Part shown: positions 42,630 through 54,488 of the stretch, piece by piece
How the letters are laid out: every line of letters begins with the position of its first letter
Position numbering within the stretch: the first letter of the stretch is position 1
NCBI RefSeq assembly: GCF_004342165.1
Contig: NZ_SMAL01000001.1
Span: forward strand, 124,001-188,000
Length of the DNA: 64,000 nucleotides
Direction of reading: 5' to 3'
Source of the DNA: Natranaerovirga pectinivora
GTDB lineage: Bacteria > Bacillota > Clostridia > Lachnospirales > DSM-24629
Made by a program: the position numbers and the translations under genes
The notes under the pieces: model-generated
Database searches by the model: none
What the model was told of the DNA's origin: nothing
What the model saw: only the letters and a program-made list of their open reading frames with translations

Positions 42630-43880
42630 ATGGAGAGAAGAAGATCTATCCAAAGCATTAAAAAAATCAATGTCCTATTGGTGTTAGTAATGATTATTTT
42701 GTTCAGTAATATACTCTATAAAGGTTATGAGATATTTGTACCAGATAGCTTTAAAACAATTGGTGCCCAGATAAGAAAAAGTTCAAGTAATTATTTAAGT
42801 GAACAAATCTTTGTCAAATCTGTACCCTTATTGAGTTATACATTTAATAATCACTCTGATTTAGTAAAACAAGAAAAACTGCTAGGATATGAGACAAGTT
42901 ATTTTAAGCGATTTTTCTCAGGGCATATTCCTTTAATAGATTATGTGTTAAAAGAAGAGTCATTACAATATTATACTGTTGCTGAAGTATACCCAAGCAT
43001 TGAACAATGGCAACAAGAAGATGAAGGGAATAAGAACATTGATATAGCTGAATTAGAGGAGGAAAGTAATCATATAGAAAAACCAATTGAAAACCATATT
43101 GTGAAATCATATGCCTATACATTAGAACAGTTAAAAGACTTTAATTTTTTAATGAATAATATGTACACAGTGGATAATAGCATAAGGGTGTCACCTAATG
43201 ATTTTAATATTGAAAAATGGTTAAGTAATGATATAACAGTAGATTTTTCAAAAGAGGAACCTAAAGTGTTGATTTATCACACCCATTCACAAGAGGCATT
43301 TATTGATAGCAGAAAAGGGTTTGTTGAGGACACCGTTGTTGGACTGGGGGTAGAACTGGCTGAGATTTTAAAAAATGACTATGAAATTAATGTTATTCAC
43401 CACACAGGCGTATATGATTATCCAGTAAGGGATAGAGCTTATGCCAATGCAGTTGGACCAATATCTAGAATATTAGAAGAGAATCCATCCATAGAAATTG
43501 TAATTGATTTACATAGAGATGGGGTGCCAGATCACCTTCATTTTGTTACAGAAATTAATGGCAAACAAACAGCAAGAATAATGTTTTTTAATGGCATTAG
43601 TAAAACCTTAGTAAATGGAAGAATGGTTGAAAATGGTTATATTCCAAATCCTTATGTTAATGAGAATATGGCCTTAACATTACAAATGCAACTAAAGGCA
43701 GCTGAAATTTTTCCAGGTTTTACAAGAAGAATCTACCTTAGAGGCGAAAGGTTTAATCTTCACTTAAAACCAAGGTCATTATTAATTGAAGTTGGCGCCC
43801 AAACCAATACAGTGGAAGAAGCGAAAAATGCTATGGCACCTTTAGCACAAATACTATATGAGGTGTTTATAGGCCATTAA
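42630..43880 (+). CDS. spoIIP: Stage II sporulation protein P, first copy
   Basis: A 416-residue peptidoglycan amidase/endopeptidase acting in engulfment. It has an N-terminal membrane anchor (about 15-33), a variable region, and the catalytic domain with YHTHSQEAF (about 215-223, metal-binding His), VIHHTGVYD (about 253), VIDLHRDGVPD (about 290) and LLIEVGAQTNTVEEA near the end. The frame opens at GTG 42624, but GAAGGTGTG favours the ATG at 42630. It follows gpr and repeat C, and precedes a second copy. Confidence 0.94.
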   Translation: MERRRSIQSIKKINVLLVLVMIILFSNILYKGYEIFVPDSFKTIGAQIRKSSSNYLSEQIFVKSVPLLSYTFNNHSDLVKQEKLLGYETSYFKRFFSGHIPLIDYVLKEESLQYYTVAEVYPSIEQWQQEDEGNKNIDIAELEEESNHIEKPIENHIVKSYAYTLEQLKDFNFLMNNMYTVDNSIRVSPNDFNIEKWLSNDITVDFSKEEPKVLIYHTHSQEAFIDSRKGFVEDTVVGLGVELAEILKNDYEINVIHHTGVYDYPVRDRAYANAVGPISRILEENPSIEIVIDLHRDGVPDHLHFVTEINGKQTARIMFFNGISKTLVNGRMVENGYIPNPYVNENMALTLQMQLKAAEIFPGFTRRIYLRGERFNLHLKPRSLLIEVGAQTNTVEEAKNAMAPLAQILYEVFIGH

Positions 43881-43994
43881 ATAGGAATAAGAACAGAATG
43901 AGACCAATGAATCGATTTTACACTCATAAATCTTAAAAAAAGGTAATAGTATGATATAAGGAAAAAACTTATAAGATAAAGGTTGTGAAACTTA

Positions 43995-45257
43995 ATGGAA
44001 AGAAGGAAAACAATACAAAGTAGCAAGGTAACCAATATTATAGTAGTATTAATAATGTTAGTACTTACATTTAATATTATTTACAAAAGTTATGACATCT
44101 ATTTTCCAGATAGTTTAAAAGGTATAACAACTGAAATATTTAAAGGTACTACGGATTATTTTAGTGAGCAGATACTGATGAAATCAGTACCATTGTTAAG
44201 TTACACATTTAATAATCAAGCTTCATTAGAAAAAAAGGAACAATTAAGAGGATATGAGACAAGCTATTTTAAAACATTTTTTTCTGCATATATTCCCTTA
44301 ATAGATTATGTTCTAAAAGAAGACTCTCCTACTTACCATACCGTTGCAGAATTGTACCCTAATATTGAATTATGGCTCCAGGAGGATGAGGGAGAAAAAG
44401 ATATGGATTTTGCTGAATTAGAGGAAGATGTGAGTTACAGTGATCAACCCATTGATCAGCAATTGCCTCAATCTTATATATACACATTAGATCAATTACA
44501 AGATTTTAATTTTTTAATTAACAATTTTTATACTGTAGATAATACCATTAGAATGGCGGAAAATGATTTTAATGTTAAAAAATGGCTAGGAAAAGATATG
44601 ACGGTTGATTTAAAAAGTGATGAACCCAAAGTCTTAATTTACCATGCCCATTCTCAAGAAGCATTTGTAGATAGTAGAAAAGGTGTAGTGGATGATACTG
44701 TTGTAGGATTAGGTGCATTATTAAAAGAGATTTTAGAAGAAGAGTATGGTGTAAACGTCATTCATCATACAGGGGTCTATGATGTAATAGATGGTAGGTT
44801 AGATAGAAGTAGGGCATATGCACTTGCAACAGAGCCTGTGTCAAAAATATTAGCAGAAAACCCTTCCATAGAAGTGGTTATAGATTTACATAGAGACGGT
44901 GTTCCAGAACATGTGCGTCTTGTTACAGAGATTGATGGTAAACCAACAGCAAAAATTATGTTTTTTAATGGGATTAGTAGAACATTGGTTAATGGGAAAA
45001 TGGTCGACAATGCCTATTTTCCAAATCCTTATGTCAATGACAATATGGCTTTAAGTTTGCAAATGCAATTAAAAGCAGCTGAGCTATTTCCAGGTTTTAC
45101 AAGAAAAATATATATTAAAGGTTATAGATACAATATGCATCTTAGTCCAAAAGCACTCCTTATAGAGGTAGGAGCTCAGAACAATACAGTTAAAGAGGCA
45201 AGAAATGCAATGCCACCACTGGCTCAAGTTATATATGAAGTTTTTTTAGGTAAATAA
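43995..45257 (+). CDS. spoIIP: Stage II sporulation protein P, second copy
   Basis: A 420-residue tandem paralogue of the preceding gene, similar along its full length (MERRKTIQSSKVTNI versus MERRRSIQSIKKINV; shared SYTFNNQ/SYTFNNH, LLIEVGAQ). Catalytic histidines are kept: YHAHSQEAF (about 215-223; Ala replaces the Thr of copy one), VIHHTGVYD, VIDLHRDGVPE. It has an insert DVIDGRLDRS after HHTGVYD. A 114-bp gap separates the copies, without a terminator, so they may share a transcript. Likely sigma-E control, but the -10/-35 match is weak. Confidence 0.93.
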   Translation: MERRKTIQSSKVTNIIVVLIMLVLTFNIIYKSYDIYFPDSLKGITTEIFKGTTDYFSEQILMKSVPLLSYTFNNQASLEKKEQLRGYETSYFKTFFSAYIPLIDYVLKEDSPTYHTVAELYPNIELWLQEDEGEKDMDFAELEEDVSYSDQPIDQQLPQSYIYTLDQLQDFNFLINNFYTVDNTIRMAENDFNVKKWLGKDMTVDLKSDEPKVLIYHAHSQEAFVDSRKGVVDDTVVGLGALLKEILEEEYGVNVIHHTGVYDVIDGRLDRSRAYALATEPVSKILAENPSIEVVIDLHRDGVPEHVRLVTEIDGKPTAKIMFFNGISRTLVNGKMVDNAYFPNPYVNDNMALSLQMQLKAAELFPGFTRKIYIKGYRYNMHLSPKALLIEVGAQNNTVKEARNAMPPLAQVIYEVFLGK

Positions 45258-45284
45258 TTAATAAATAATTAAAGAAATAATAAT

Positions 45285-45325
45285 AAAAGTAATATAATCT
45301 AATAATGATGATTATATTACTTTTT
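45285..45325 (+). terminator. Rho-independent terminator after the spoIIP pair
   Basis: Fifteen-base arms (45285-45299 and 45310-45324) with a 10-base loop; the second arm ends in five T. Confidence 0.85.
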
Positions 45326-45348
45326 ATTATATGAAAAATTATTTCCAT

Positions 45349-45394
45349 AAAAGTAACAAAAAATGGTTTTATATGTGATGAAGTTACTTTCTTA
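45349..45394 (+). repeat. Inverted repeat upstream of lepA promoter
   Basis: AAAGTAAC and GTTACTTT arms (extendable with ATAA/TTAT) lie across about 25 bp, directly upstream of the lepA -35 box. Confidence 0.35.
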
Positions 45395-45405
45395 TATTAA
45401 ATATA

Positions 45406-45434
45406 TTGTGTGTGAAAAAACTCTATGCTATAAT
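45406..45434 (+). promoter_or_regulatory. Sigma-A promoter of lepA-hemW
   Basis: TTGTGT (45406-45411), a 17-bp spacer and TATAAT (45429-45434), 39 bp before the ATG. Confidence 0.65.
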
Positions 45435-45472
45435 AACCATCAGTATATACACTCAAGGAGGTCAAATTTCTA

Positions 45473-47284
45473 ATGGCAAAGAATGGACAAGAAAATATTA
45501 GAAATTTTTGTATAATAGCACATATAGATCATGGTAAATCAACTTTAGCAGATCGTATTATTCAAAAAACAGGATTGTTAACGGAAAGAGAAATGCAAGA
45601 ACAGGTTCTAGATAGTATGGATCTAGAAAGAGAAAGAGGTATAACCATAAAGGCTCAAGCTGTAAGATTGGTATACCATGCCAATGATGGGGAAGAGTAT
45701 GTTTTTAATCTCATTGATACGCCAGGCCATGTGGATTTTAACTATGAAGTATCGAGAAGTTTAGCAGCTTGTGAAGGTGCTATTTTAGTTGTTGATGCAG
45801 CTCAAGGTATTGAGGCGCAGACTATGGCTAATGTGTATCTTGCATTAGAACATAATCTAGAGTTACTACCAGTCATTAATAAAATAGATTTACCAAGTGC
45901 TGAACCAGAAAGAGTTAAAGGGGAAGTTGAAGACGTTATAGGCTTAGATGCTTCTGATGCACCTTTGATTTCTGCAAAAGAAGGGCGAAATATTGAAGAA
46001 GTATTAGAGCAATTGGTGAAAAAAATTCCTGCTCCTAATGGGGATAAAAATGCCCCATTAAAAGCTTTAATATTTGATTCTATGTTCGATCCTTATAAAG
46101 GTGTTATTGTATTCTGTAGAATTAAAGAAGGTACTGTAAAAAAAGGTTCTAAAATCAAAATGATGGCAACAAAAAAAGAATTTGAAGTGGTTGAATTAGG
46201 ATTTTTTGGCGCAGGAAGATTTATTCAGGCAGAAGAATTATCAGCAGGTATGGTTGGTTACATTACAGCCAGTATTAAGAATGTAAAAGACACTAGGGTT
46301 GGTGATACAATAACAGAAACTCACAATCCAACAGCAGAAGCATTGCCAGGGTATAAAAAAGTTAACCCAATGGTTTACTGTGGTTTATACCCAGCAGATG
46401 GTGCCAAATATCAAGACTTAAGAGATGCATTAGATAAATTACAGTTAAATGATGCAGCCCTTCAATTCGAACCAGAAACATCCATTGCCCTTGGTTTTGG
46501 ATTTAGATGTGGCTTCTTAGGACTGTTACACATGGAGATCATTCAAGAAAGACTTGAAAGAGAATACAACTTAGATCTAGTAACAACTGCACCAGGTGTT
46601 ATTTACAAAGTATATAAAACCAACAGTGAAGTGATAGACTTAGCCAATCCATCAGATATGCCAGATCCGTCTCAAATTAGTAAAATGGAAGAACCATTTG
46701 TTAAAGCAGAGATTATGGTACCAACAGAATATATTGGTGCTATTATGGATCTTTGTCAAGATCGTCGTGGAGAATACTTAGGTATGGACTATATGGATGA
46801 TACAAGAGCTATTCTACACTATGAATTGCCTCTGAATGAGATTATTTATGATTTCTTTGATGCCCTTAAATCAAGAACAAGGGGTTATGCATCCTTTGAT
46901 TATGAATTAAAAGGCTATAAAGAATCTAAACTTGTAAAATTAGATGTACTCATTAATAAAGATGTGGTAGATGCCTTCTCTATGATTGTTCATGAATCTA
47001 AAGCCTATGAAAGAGGTAGAAAGATTACTGAAAAATTAAAAGAAGAAATCCCAAGACATATGTTTGAAATTCCTATTCAATCGGCAATTGGGAATAAAGT
47101 AATCGCTAGAGAAACGATAAAAGCTATGAGAAAAGATGTATTGGCAAAATGTTATGGTGGAGATATTTCTAGAAAAAGAAAACTTCTAGAAAAACAAAAA
47201 GAAGGTAAAAAACGTATGCGACAAGTAGGTAATGTTGAAGTACCTCAAAAAGCATTTATGAGTGTTCTTAAACTAGATGAATAG
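45473..47284 (+). CDS. lepA: Elongation factor 4 (LepA)
   Basis: A 603-residue translational GTPase. G1 [12 protein letters not shown] (about 16-27), G2 area [11 protein letters not shown] (about 50-60), G3 DTPGHVDF (about 81-88), G4 NKIDLP (about 135) and the LepA-specific C-terminal domain ending [10 protein letters not shown]. It remodels stalled ribosomes at the membrane or during initiation. CAAGGAGGT precedes the ATG. hemW follows 10 bp later, the usual pair in Firmicutes. Confidence 0.97.
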   Translation: MAKNGQENIRNFCIIAHIDHGKSTLADRIIQKTGLLTEREMQEQVLDSMDLERERGITIKAQAVRLVYHANDGEEYVFNLIDTPGHVDFNYEVSRSLAACEGAILVVDAAQGIEAQTMANVYLALEHNLELLPVINKIDLPSAEPERVKGEVEDVIGLDASDAPLISAKEGRNIEEVLEQLVKKIPAPNGDKNAPLKALIFDSMFDPYKGVIVFCRIKEGTVKKGSKIKMMATKKEFEVVELGFFGAGRFIQAEELSAGMVGYITASIKNVKDTRVGDTITETHNPTAEALPGYKKVNPMVYCGLYPADGAKYQDLRDALDKLQLNDAALQFEPETSIALGFGFRCGFLGLLHMEIIQERLEREYNLDLVTTAPGVIYKVYKTNSEVIDLANPSDMPDPSQISKMEEPFVKAEIMVPTEYIGAIMDLCQDRRGEYLGMDYMDDTRAILHYELPLNEIIYDFFDALKSRTRGYASFDYELKGYKESKLVKLDVLINKDVVDAFSMIVHESKAYERGRKITEKLKEEIPRHMFEIPIQSAIGNKVIARETIKAMRKDVLAKCYGGDISRKRKLLEKQKEGKKRMRQVGNVEVPQKAFMSVLKLDE

Positions 47285-47294
47285 GTGACTATAT

Positions 47295-48431
47295 ATGAAA
47301 CCATTAAGTCTATATTTGCATTTGCCCTTTTGTAAAAAGAAATGTTTTTATTGTGATTTTTTATCATTTCAATCCAATGAAGAAGAACAGAATGTGTATA
47401 TAAAAGGGTTAATAAATGAAATTAAAGGCTATAAAGGCATAAAAGAGGAATATAGTATTAAAAGCATATTTCTAGGTGGAGGAACACCTTCTGTCATCTC
47501 TAAAGAGCATATTAGGATGGTATTTGAAGAGATTAAAAGAAACTTTACACTAGATAAAAATATAGAAATTACAATAGAAGTGAATCCTGGAACAGTAGAT
47601 GTTGAAAAATTAATAACCTATAAAGAAATAGGAATTAATAGATTAAGTATAGGGTTACAATCAACGGATAATGAATTTCTTCAAAAACTAGGAAGAATAC
47701 ACAATTATGAAAAGTTTTTAGATACCTATAATATGGCAAGAGAAGTAGGCTATAATAATATTAGTATTGACTTAATATTCGGTTTGCCTGAGCTTACTCT
47801 TGAAAAATGGGAAAAAACATTAAGAACAGTTATTGATAAAAATCCTGAACATATATCTTGTTATAGCCTTATTATTGAAGAGGGTACACCTTTTCATAAA
47901 TTATATGAAAGTGGAGATATTGACTACCTTAATGAGGACATAGAAAGAGAAATGTATAGGGTAACTAAGAATATTCTTGAGAAAAACAATTACTTTCAGT
48001 ATGAAGTTTCTAATTATGCTAAAAAGAATCACGAAAGCTATCATAATTGTGTATATTGGACGGGGAAGGAATATTTAGGATTAGGTTTGGGTGCTGCTTC
48101 TTATATGAATCAGGTTAGGTATAAAAATACGGATAATATGAAGGATTATATTAATTATTCTAATAAGCCTTCTGCAATTAGAGTAGAAGAAAGTGTATTA
48201 AGTGAGCAAGACCTTATGGAAGAGTTTATGTTTTTGGGTCTTAGATTAATAAAAGGTGTCTCCAAAGAGGACTTTAGAATTAGATTTAATATATTTATTG
48301 AAGATGTATATGGGGACGTTATTCTTGAATTAGAAAAGAAAGCGTTAATAAATAATGATAAAGATAAAATTCAATTAACTGCTAAAGGGATTGATCTTAG
48401 TAATTATGTTTTAAGTGAATTTTTATTGTAG
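47295..48431 (+). CDS. hemW: Radical SAM heme chaperone HemW (formerly coproporphyrinogen III oxidase-like)
   Basis: A 378-residue radical SAM protein. The [4Fe-4S] motif CKKKCFYCDF (CxxxCxxC, about 13-22), FLGGGTPSVIS (about 60-70), SIGLQSTDNEFLQKLGR (about 117-133), and GLGLGAASYM (about 256) match HemW rather than HemN. Family members bind and transfer heme; older annotations call it oxygen-independent coproporphyrinogen oxidase. It is the last gene before the heat-shock operon, from which it is separated by a long hairpin. Confidence 0.92.
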   Translation: MKPLSLYLHLPFCKKKCFYCDFLSFQSNEEEQNVYIKGLINEIKGYKGIKEEYSIKSIFLGGGTPSVISKEHIRMVFEEIKRNFTLDKNIEITIEVNPGTVDVEKLITYKEIGINRLSIGLQSTDNEFLQKLGRIHNYEKFLDTYNMAREVGYNNISIDLIFGLPELTLEKWEKTLRTVIDKNPEHISCYSLIIEEGTPFHKLYESGDIDYLNEDIEREMYRVTKNILEKNNYFQYEVSNYAKKNHESYHNCVYWTGKEYLGLGLGAASYMNQVRYKNTDNMKDYINYSNKPSAIRVEESVLSEQDLMEEFMFLGLRLIKGVSKEDFRIRFNIFIEDVYGDVILELEKKALINNDKDKIQLTAKGIDLSNYVLSEFLL

Positions 48432-48462
48432 TCCTTTTAGTGGGTAGGGTGTTTTTAGTGGT

Positions 48463-48545
48463 GTTAATCAGGACGCATATAATATATCTGGCTGCCTTTC
48501 CTTTCAGCCGGTCGACGCCAGATATAATATGTGTCCTCATTAACC
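48463..48545 (+). repeat. Long imperfect hairpin between hemW and hrcA
   Basis: Arms of about 29 bases (48463-48492 and 48517-48545) pair with a few mismatches, and an inner stem GGCTG/CAGCC (48490-48508) sits in the loop. The loop is GC-rich compared with the region. No T-run follows. It may be a processed transcript end of lepA-hemW or a small palindromic element. Confidence 0.6.
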
Positions 48546-48607
48546 AAATTGGAGCGAATACAGCATAAGGAAAGATAAAGTCTTTGTAAAAAAACATAAA
48601 AAATTCC

Positions 48608-48645
48608 AAATATCACTTGACAAATTGATGTTCAAGTGATATTTT
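48608..48645 (+). promoter_or_regulatory. hrcA operon promoter inside a palindrome
   Basis: TTGACA (48617-48622), a 17-bp spacer and TATTTT (48640-48645). Perfect 13-base arms (48608-48620 and 48632-48644) of a palindrome overlap both boxes, so a second regulator besides HrcA, or a terminator for upstream transcription, is possible. Confidence 0.6.
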
Positions 48646-48656
48646 AAAATCAAAAG

Positions 48657-48683
48657 TTAGCACTCACATAAGTCGAGTGCTAA
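48657..48683 (+). promoter_or_regulatory. CIRCE operator
   Basis: TTAGCACTC, nine bases, GAGTGCTAA is an exact match to the CIRCE element, the binding site of HrcA. It lies between the promoter and hrcA, so HrcA autoregulates the operon. Confidence 0.98.
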
Positions 48684-48731
48684 CAATGACAAAATGACTG
48701 ATTCACTTTTTTCTAGAAGGATGTGAAATCT

Positions 48732-49757
48732 ATGGAACTTAATGATAGAAAAATTAAGATTTTGCAAGCGATAATATTGAATTATCTAGAGTCAGCAGAA
48801 CCAGTGGGTTCCAGGACTATTTCTAAGCAGTATGATTTAGGAATAAGTTCCGCAACTGTAAGGAATGAAATGTCAGACTTAGAAGAATTGGGTCTTATTA
48901 TGCAACCTCATACTTCAGCAGGAAGAATTCCTTCAGACAGAGGGTATAGGTTATATGTGGACCATTTAATGAAATTAAAGGAGTTTCCTACGGAAATATT
49001 TCAAGAAATTCTACTAGAACGTAGTGATAGAATTGAAACATTACTTCAAGAGATTGCAAAGTTATTAGCTATTAATACCAACTATGCAACAGTAGTGACA
49101 ACGCCTCATTATAAACAAACGAAGTTAAAACAAATTCAATTAATGTTATTAGATGAGAAAAATATTCTTACGGTTATCGTAGTAGAAGGTAATATAGTAA
49201 AAAATCATTTGTTAATGGTGAACATCCCTATAGAGCAAGATGTTTTAACAAAAATAAATAATCTGTTAAATAAAAACTTACAAGGATTAAATATTCAGCA
49301 GATTAATCTTGATTTGATACAACAGTTAAAAAACAAAGTCGGCATTTACAGTGAAATCATTAATGGTGTTTTAGAAGCAATAGTAAAAACAGTTGAATCA
49401 GTAGATGAAATAGATTTATATACAAGTGGCACAACAAATATTTTAAAGTGTCCAGAGTTTAGTGATATTGATAAAGCAGCAGAATTAATATACACCTTAG
49501 AAGAGAAAAAATTAATATTATCCATGATCACAGAAGGAATGGAAAATCTTGATAATGGGATTAAGATTTTTATTGGGAATGAGAATAGTATTAAAACGCT
49601 AGAAGACTGTAGTTTTATAACAACTACATATAAACTAGGTGAGGATACAATAGGCGCCCTTGGTATTATAGGGCCTAAACGAATGGACTATGTAAAAGTT
49701 GTATCTATGCTTAAATACATGATGAATCAAATGGAAAAATTATGGAACAACCAATAA
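48732..49757 (+). CDS. hrcA: Heat-inducible transcription repressor HrcA
   Basis: A 341-residue repressor with an N-terminal winged helix (ELNDRKIKILQAIILNYL begins it; SAEPVGSRTISKQYDLGISSATVRNEMSDLEE is the DNA-binding section, about 18-50; PHTSAGRIPSDRGYRLYVD at about 58-76), then a GAF-like domain and a dimerisation insert. It binds the CIRCE at 48657. GTG at 48723 is in frame, but AAGGATGTGA (48717-48726) fits the ATG at 48732. First gene of the operon. Confidence 0.96.
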   Translation: MELNDRKIKILQAIILNYLESAEPVGSRTISKQYDLGISSATVRNEMSDLEELGLIMQPHTSAGRIPSDRGYRLYVDHLMKLKEFPTEIFQEILLERSDRIETLLQEIAKLLAINTNYATVVTTPHYKQTKLKQIQLMLLDEKNILTVIVVEGNIVKNHLLMVNIPIEQDVLTKINNLLNKNLQGLNIQQINLDLIQQLKNKVGIYSEIINGVLEAIVKTVESVDEIDLYTSGTTNILKCPEFSDIDKAAELIYTLEEKKLILSMITEGMENLDNGIKIFIGNENSIKTLEDCSFITTTYKLGEDTIGALGIIGPKRMDYVKVVSMLKYMMNQMEKLWNNQ

Positions 49758-49779
49758 AGTGAAAGGTGGATGAGTTACT

Positions 49780-50340
49780 TTGGCTAAAAAGGAAGATAGT
49801 AAAGTTGAAGAAATACTAAATGATACAGAAGAAGCAACAGAAGAAGTAACAGAAGAAACAATAGAAGAAAATGTAGAAGAAATATCACAAGATAGTGAAG
49901 AGGCATCTAATGATAAAAAACTAGAAGAGTATATGGATAGGTACAAACGTACTCTTGCAGAGTTTGATAACTTTAGAAAAAGAACAGAAAAAGAAAAATT
50001 ACAAACATATCATAGAGCAACGAAAGATGTCTTAGAAAAAATTCTGCCTATTGTTGATAATTTTGAAAGAGCTATAGGCGCTCTACCAGAAGAAGAAAAA
50101 AGCAATAGCTTTGCTCAAGGTATTGAGATGATCTATAAACAGTTTTTAAATATGTTAAATGAATCAGGTGTACAGATCATTGAGGCTGTAGGTCAAGAAT
50201 TCAATCCAGATTTTCATAATGCAGTAATGCATACAGAGGATGACTCAGCAGGAGAAAATGTAGTGGTTGAAGAGTTACAAAAAGGTTATATGTACAAAGA
50301 TAGTGTTTTAAGACATAGTATGGTAAAAGTAGCAAACTAA
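49780..50340 (+). CDS. grpE: Nucleotide exchange factor GrpE
   Basis: A 186-residue cochaperone for DnaK. The acidic N-terminal region is followed by a long dimeric coiled coil (about 45-110, with YMDRYKRTLAEFDNFRKRTE) and a beta domain ending GQEFNPDFHNAVMHTEDD, VVEELQKGYMYKDSVLRHSMVKVA. The start is TTG (MAKKEDSK) with GAAAGGTGG about 10 bases upstream. Located between hrcA and dnaK as in other Firmicutes. Confidence 0.95.
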   Translation: MAKKEDSKVEEILNDTEEATEEVTEETIEENVEEISQDSEEASNDKKLEEYMDRYKRTLAEFDNFRKRTEKEKLQTYHRATKDVLEKILPIVDNFERAIGALPEEEKSNSFAQGIEMIYKQFLNMLNESGVQIIEAVGQEFNPDFHNAVMHTEDDSAGENVVVEELQKGYMYKDSVLRHSMVKVAN

Positions 50341-50409
50341 AGCCAAAACGGTTACTAGCTTATTGAAAGCTAAGTATCCTTGAAATATAAGTTAAATTAC
50401 TTTATATAA

Positions 50410-52281
<1,872 letters not shown>

Positions 52282-52303
52282 AATATAAACAGTGCAAAGT
52301 TTT

Positions 52304-52334
52304 AAGCCAAAGACTACTTGTTCTTTGGCTTTTG
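52304..52334 (+). terminator. Hairpin with T-run between dnaK and dnaJ
   Basis: AAGCCAAAGA (52304-52313) and TCTTTGGCTT (52322-52331), 8-base loop, then TTT. It probably ends part of the transcripts, giving more DnaK than DnaJ. Confidence 0.75.
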
Positions 52335-52377
52335 ACTAATGCTTGGGATTAAGTTATTTTTGGAAGGGTGAATTAAA

Positions 52378-53526
52378 GTGCCTGATAAAAGGGATTATTA
52401 TGAAGTATTAGGTGTTAGTAAGAATGCCAATGATGGAGAGTTAAAAAAAGCATATAGAAATTTAGCAAAACAATACCACCCAGACATGAATCCTGGTGAT
52501 GCAGATGCAGAAATTAAGTTTAAAGAAGCATCTGAAGCATATGAAGTGCTTAGTAATCAAGAAAAAAGAGCGAAATATGATCAGTTTGGCCACGCAGCAT
52601 TTGGTAATGGTGCTGGAGGTCAAGGGTTTCATGGTGGATTTGATTTTGACATGGGTGATATTTTTGGAGATATATTTGGAGACTTCTTTGGCGGCGGTGG
52701 CGGTTCAAGAAGAAGAAATGCACCAGCAAAAGGGGATAATATAAGAAAAGTTATACACTTATCTTTCCAAGAGGCTGTATTTGGTATCGAAAAAGAGATT
52801 GAAATAACTTCTCAAGAAGTGTGTAACACCTGTAGTGGAAGTGGGGCAAAGCCAGGAACCCACCCAGAAACTTGTAGCCAGTGTAATGGAGCAGGTCAAG
52901 TTAGAGTGAATCAACAAACATTGTTTGGGAATATTACCAGTGTAAGAACTTGTCATGTATGTCATGGCAATGGTAAAGTGATAAAAGACAAATGTAAAGA
53001 CTGTCATGGTTCAGGATATACAAGTAAAAACAAAAAAATAGCCATTAATATTCCAGCAGGAATAGACCATGGTCAAAGCATTCGTGTAAGGGATAAAGGT
53101 GAACCAGGAATAAATGGTGGACCTAGAGGGGATCTTCTAGTGACTGTATCAGTTGACAAACATCCTGTGTTTGAAAGAGAAGGATATAATGTCTTTTCAA
53201 CAGTACCAATGTCATTTGTAAAGGCTGCTTTAGGAGCAGACATAACAATTAAAACAATTGATGGAGAAGAGAATTATACCATAAAAGCCGGTACACAAAC
53301 CCATACACAAATAAAGCTAAAAGGTAAAGGGGTGCCACATCTAAACAATAAAAATGTTAGAGGGGACCACTATGTAACCTTAATAGTTGAAGTACCTACA
53401 AAGCTAGATGAAGAAGAAAGAAAAATATTAAAGTCTTTTGCTCAAATAACCGGTGAAGAAATTCATGATCATAAAAAAGGTTTTTTTGAAAAAGTAAAAG
53501 ATGGTATTAAAGACGCCATTAACTAA
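52378..53526 (+). CDS. dnaJ: Chaperone DnaJ (Hsp40)
   Basis: A 382-residue type I J protein: J domain (about 5-70) with the catalytic HPD in QYHPDMNPG, Gly/Phe region (about 75-115), four zinc-finger repeats ([32 protein letters not shown]; about 150-215) and the C-terminal substrate domain. It stimulates DnaK ATPase. The start is GTG at 52378 with GGAAGGGTGA upstream. prmA follows 14 bp later. Confidence 0.97.
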   Translation: MPDKRDYYEVLGVSKNANDGELKKAYRNLAKQYHPDMNPGDADAEIKFKEASEAYEVLSNQEKRAKYDQFGHAAFGNGAGGQGFHGGFDFDMGDIFGDIFGDFFGGGGGSRRRNAPAKGDNIRKVIHLSFQEAVFGIEKEIEITSQEVCNTCSGSGAKPGTHPETCSQCNGAGQVRVNQQTLFGNITSVRTCHVCHGNGKVIKDKCKDCHGSGYTSKNKKIAINIPAGIDHGQSIRVRDKGEPGINGGPRGDLLVTVSVDKHPVFEREGYNVFSTVPMSFVKAALGADITIKTIDGEENYTIKAGTQTHTQIKLKGKGVPHLNNKNVRGDHYVTLIVEVPTKLDEEERKILKSFAQITGEEIHDHKKGFFEKVKDGIKDAIN

Positions 53527-53540
53527 GGAGATGTAGCAAA

Positions 53541-54476
53541 TTGAAATGGATTCAATACAAACTAAAAACAACTCCAGAAGCTGTAGATGCCATTAGTTAC
53601 CAATTGTATGAACTAGGTATTCAAGGTATTGAAATAGAAGATTGTATTCCTTTAAGTGAAGCAGATAAAAAACAATTGTTTGTAGATTTAATGGATGAAC
53701 CTACAATTATTGAAGAAAATACATCTTATATTAAGTTCTATATATCTGAAGAAGAAAATAAAGATATAGTCATTCAAGAAATTAAAAAAAGCATTAAAGA
53801 AGTTAGTGAATTTGTTTCAGTTGGAGAAGCTACTATCCAAGAATTAATTACAGATGAAAAAGACTGGGCAGAAAACTGGAAAAAGTATTTTAAGCCTTTT
53901 AAAGTAGATGAGAATATTATCGTAAAACCTAGTTGGGAAGCGTTAGATTTTGCTAGGGAAGAAGATATTGTAATTGAAATTGACCCAGGTATGGCATTTG
54001 GAACGGGAACCCATGAAACAACAAGTCTTTGTATAAGCTCAATAAATAAATATATGAAGAAAAATGATAGGGTCTATGATATTGGATGTGGTAGTGGTAT
54101 TCTGGGAATAGCAGCATCTAAATTAGGTGCAGCCAAAGTAGTATGTACGGATATTGATCCAATGGCAGTTACAGTAGCATCTGAAAATGTTCAAATTAAT
54201 CAAGTCAATAATAATGTAGAAGTATACAAAGGCAATTTGTTAGAAACAATAGATGAAAGCGACAAAGCAGATTTAGTTGTTGCCAATATTTTAGCTGAAG
54301 TCATTATTATTTTAACAAAGGATATTAAGAAAGTGTTAAAAGACAATGGAATTTTTATTTGTTCAGGAATTATTTTAGCTAAGATTGACGATGTGGTTAA
54401 GGCTATTGAAGAACAAGGACTAAGGATTGTTGAAATACAGAAAAAAGGTGAATGGGCTGCTATTGTTGCTCAGTAG
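53541..54476 (+). CDS. prmA: Ribosomal protein L11 methyltransferase
   Basis: A 311-residue SAM-dependent methyltransferase that trimethylates ribosomal protein L11. N-terminal substrate domain (about 1-100), EIDPGMAFGTGTHETT (about 148-163), SAM loop YDIGCGSGILGIA (about 177-189) and the catalytic ANILAEVI (about 252). TTG start with AAGGAGATG upstream. It regularly follows dnaJ in Firmicutes. rsmE begins within 12 bp. Confidence 0.95.
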   Translation: MKWIQYKLKTTPEAVDAISYQLYELGIQGIEIEDCIPLSEADKKQLFVDLMDEPTIIEENTSYIKFYISEEENKDIVIQEIKKSIKEVSEFVSVGEATIQELITDEKDWAENWKKYFKPFKVDENIIVKPSWEALDFAREEDIVIEIDPGMAFGTGTHETTSLCISSINKYMKKNDRVYDIGCGSGILGIAASKLGAAKVVCTDIDPMAVTVASENVQINQVNNNVEVYKGNLLETIDESDKADLVVANILAEVIIILTKDIKKVLKDNGIFICSGIILAKIDDVVKAIEEQGLRIVEIQKKGEWAAIVAQ

Positions 54477-54488
54477 TTGGTGGAAGGT

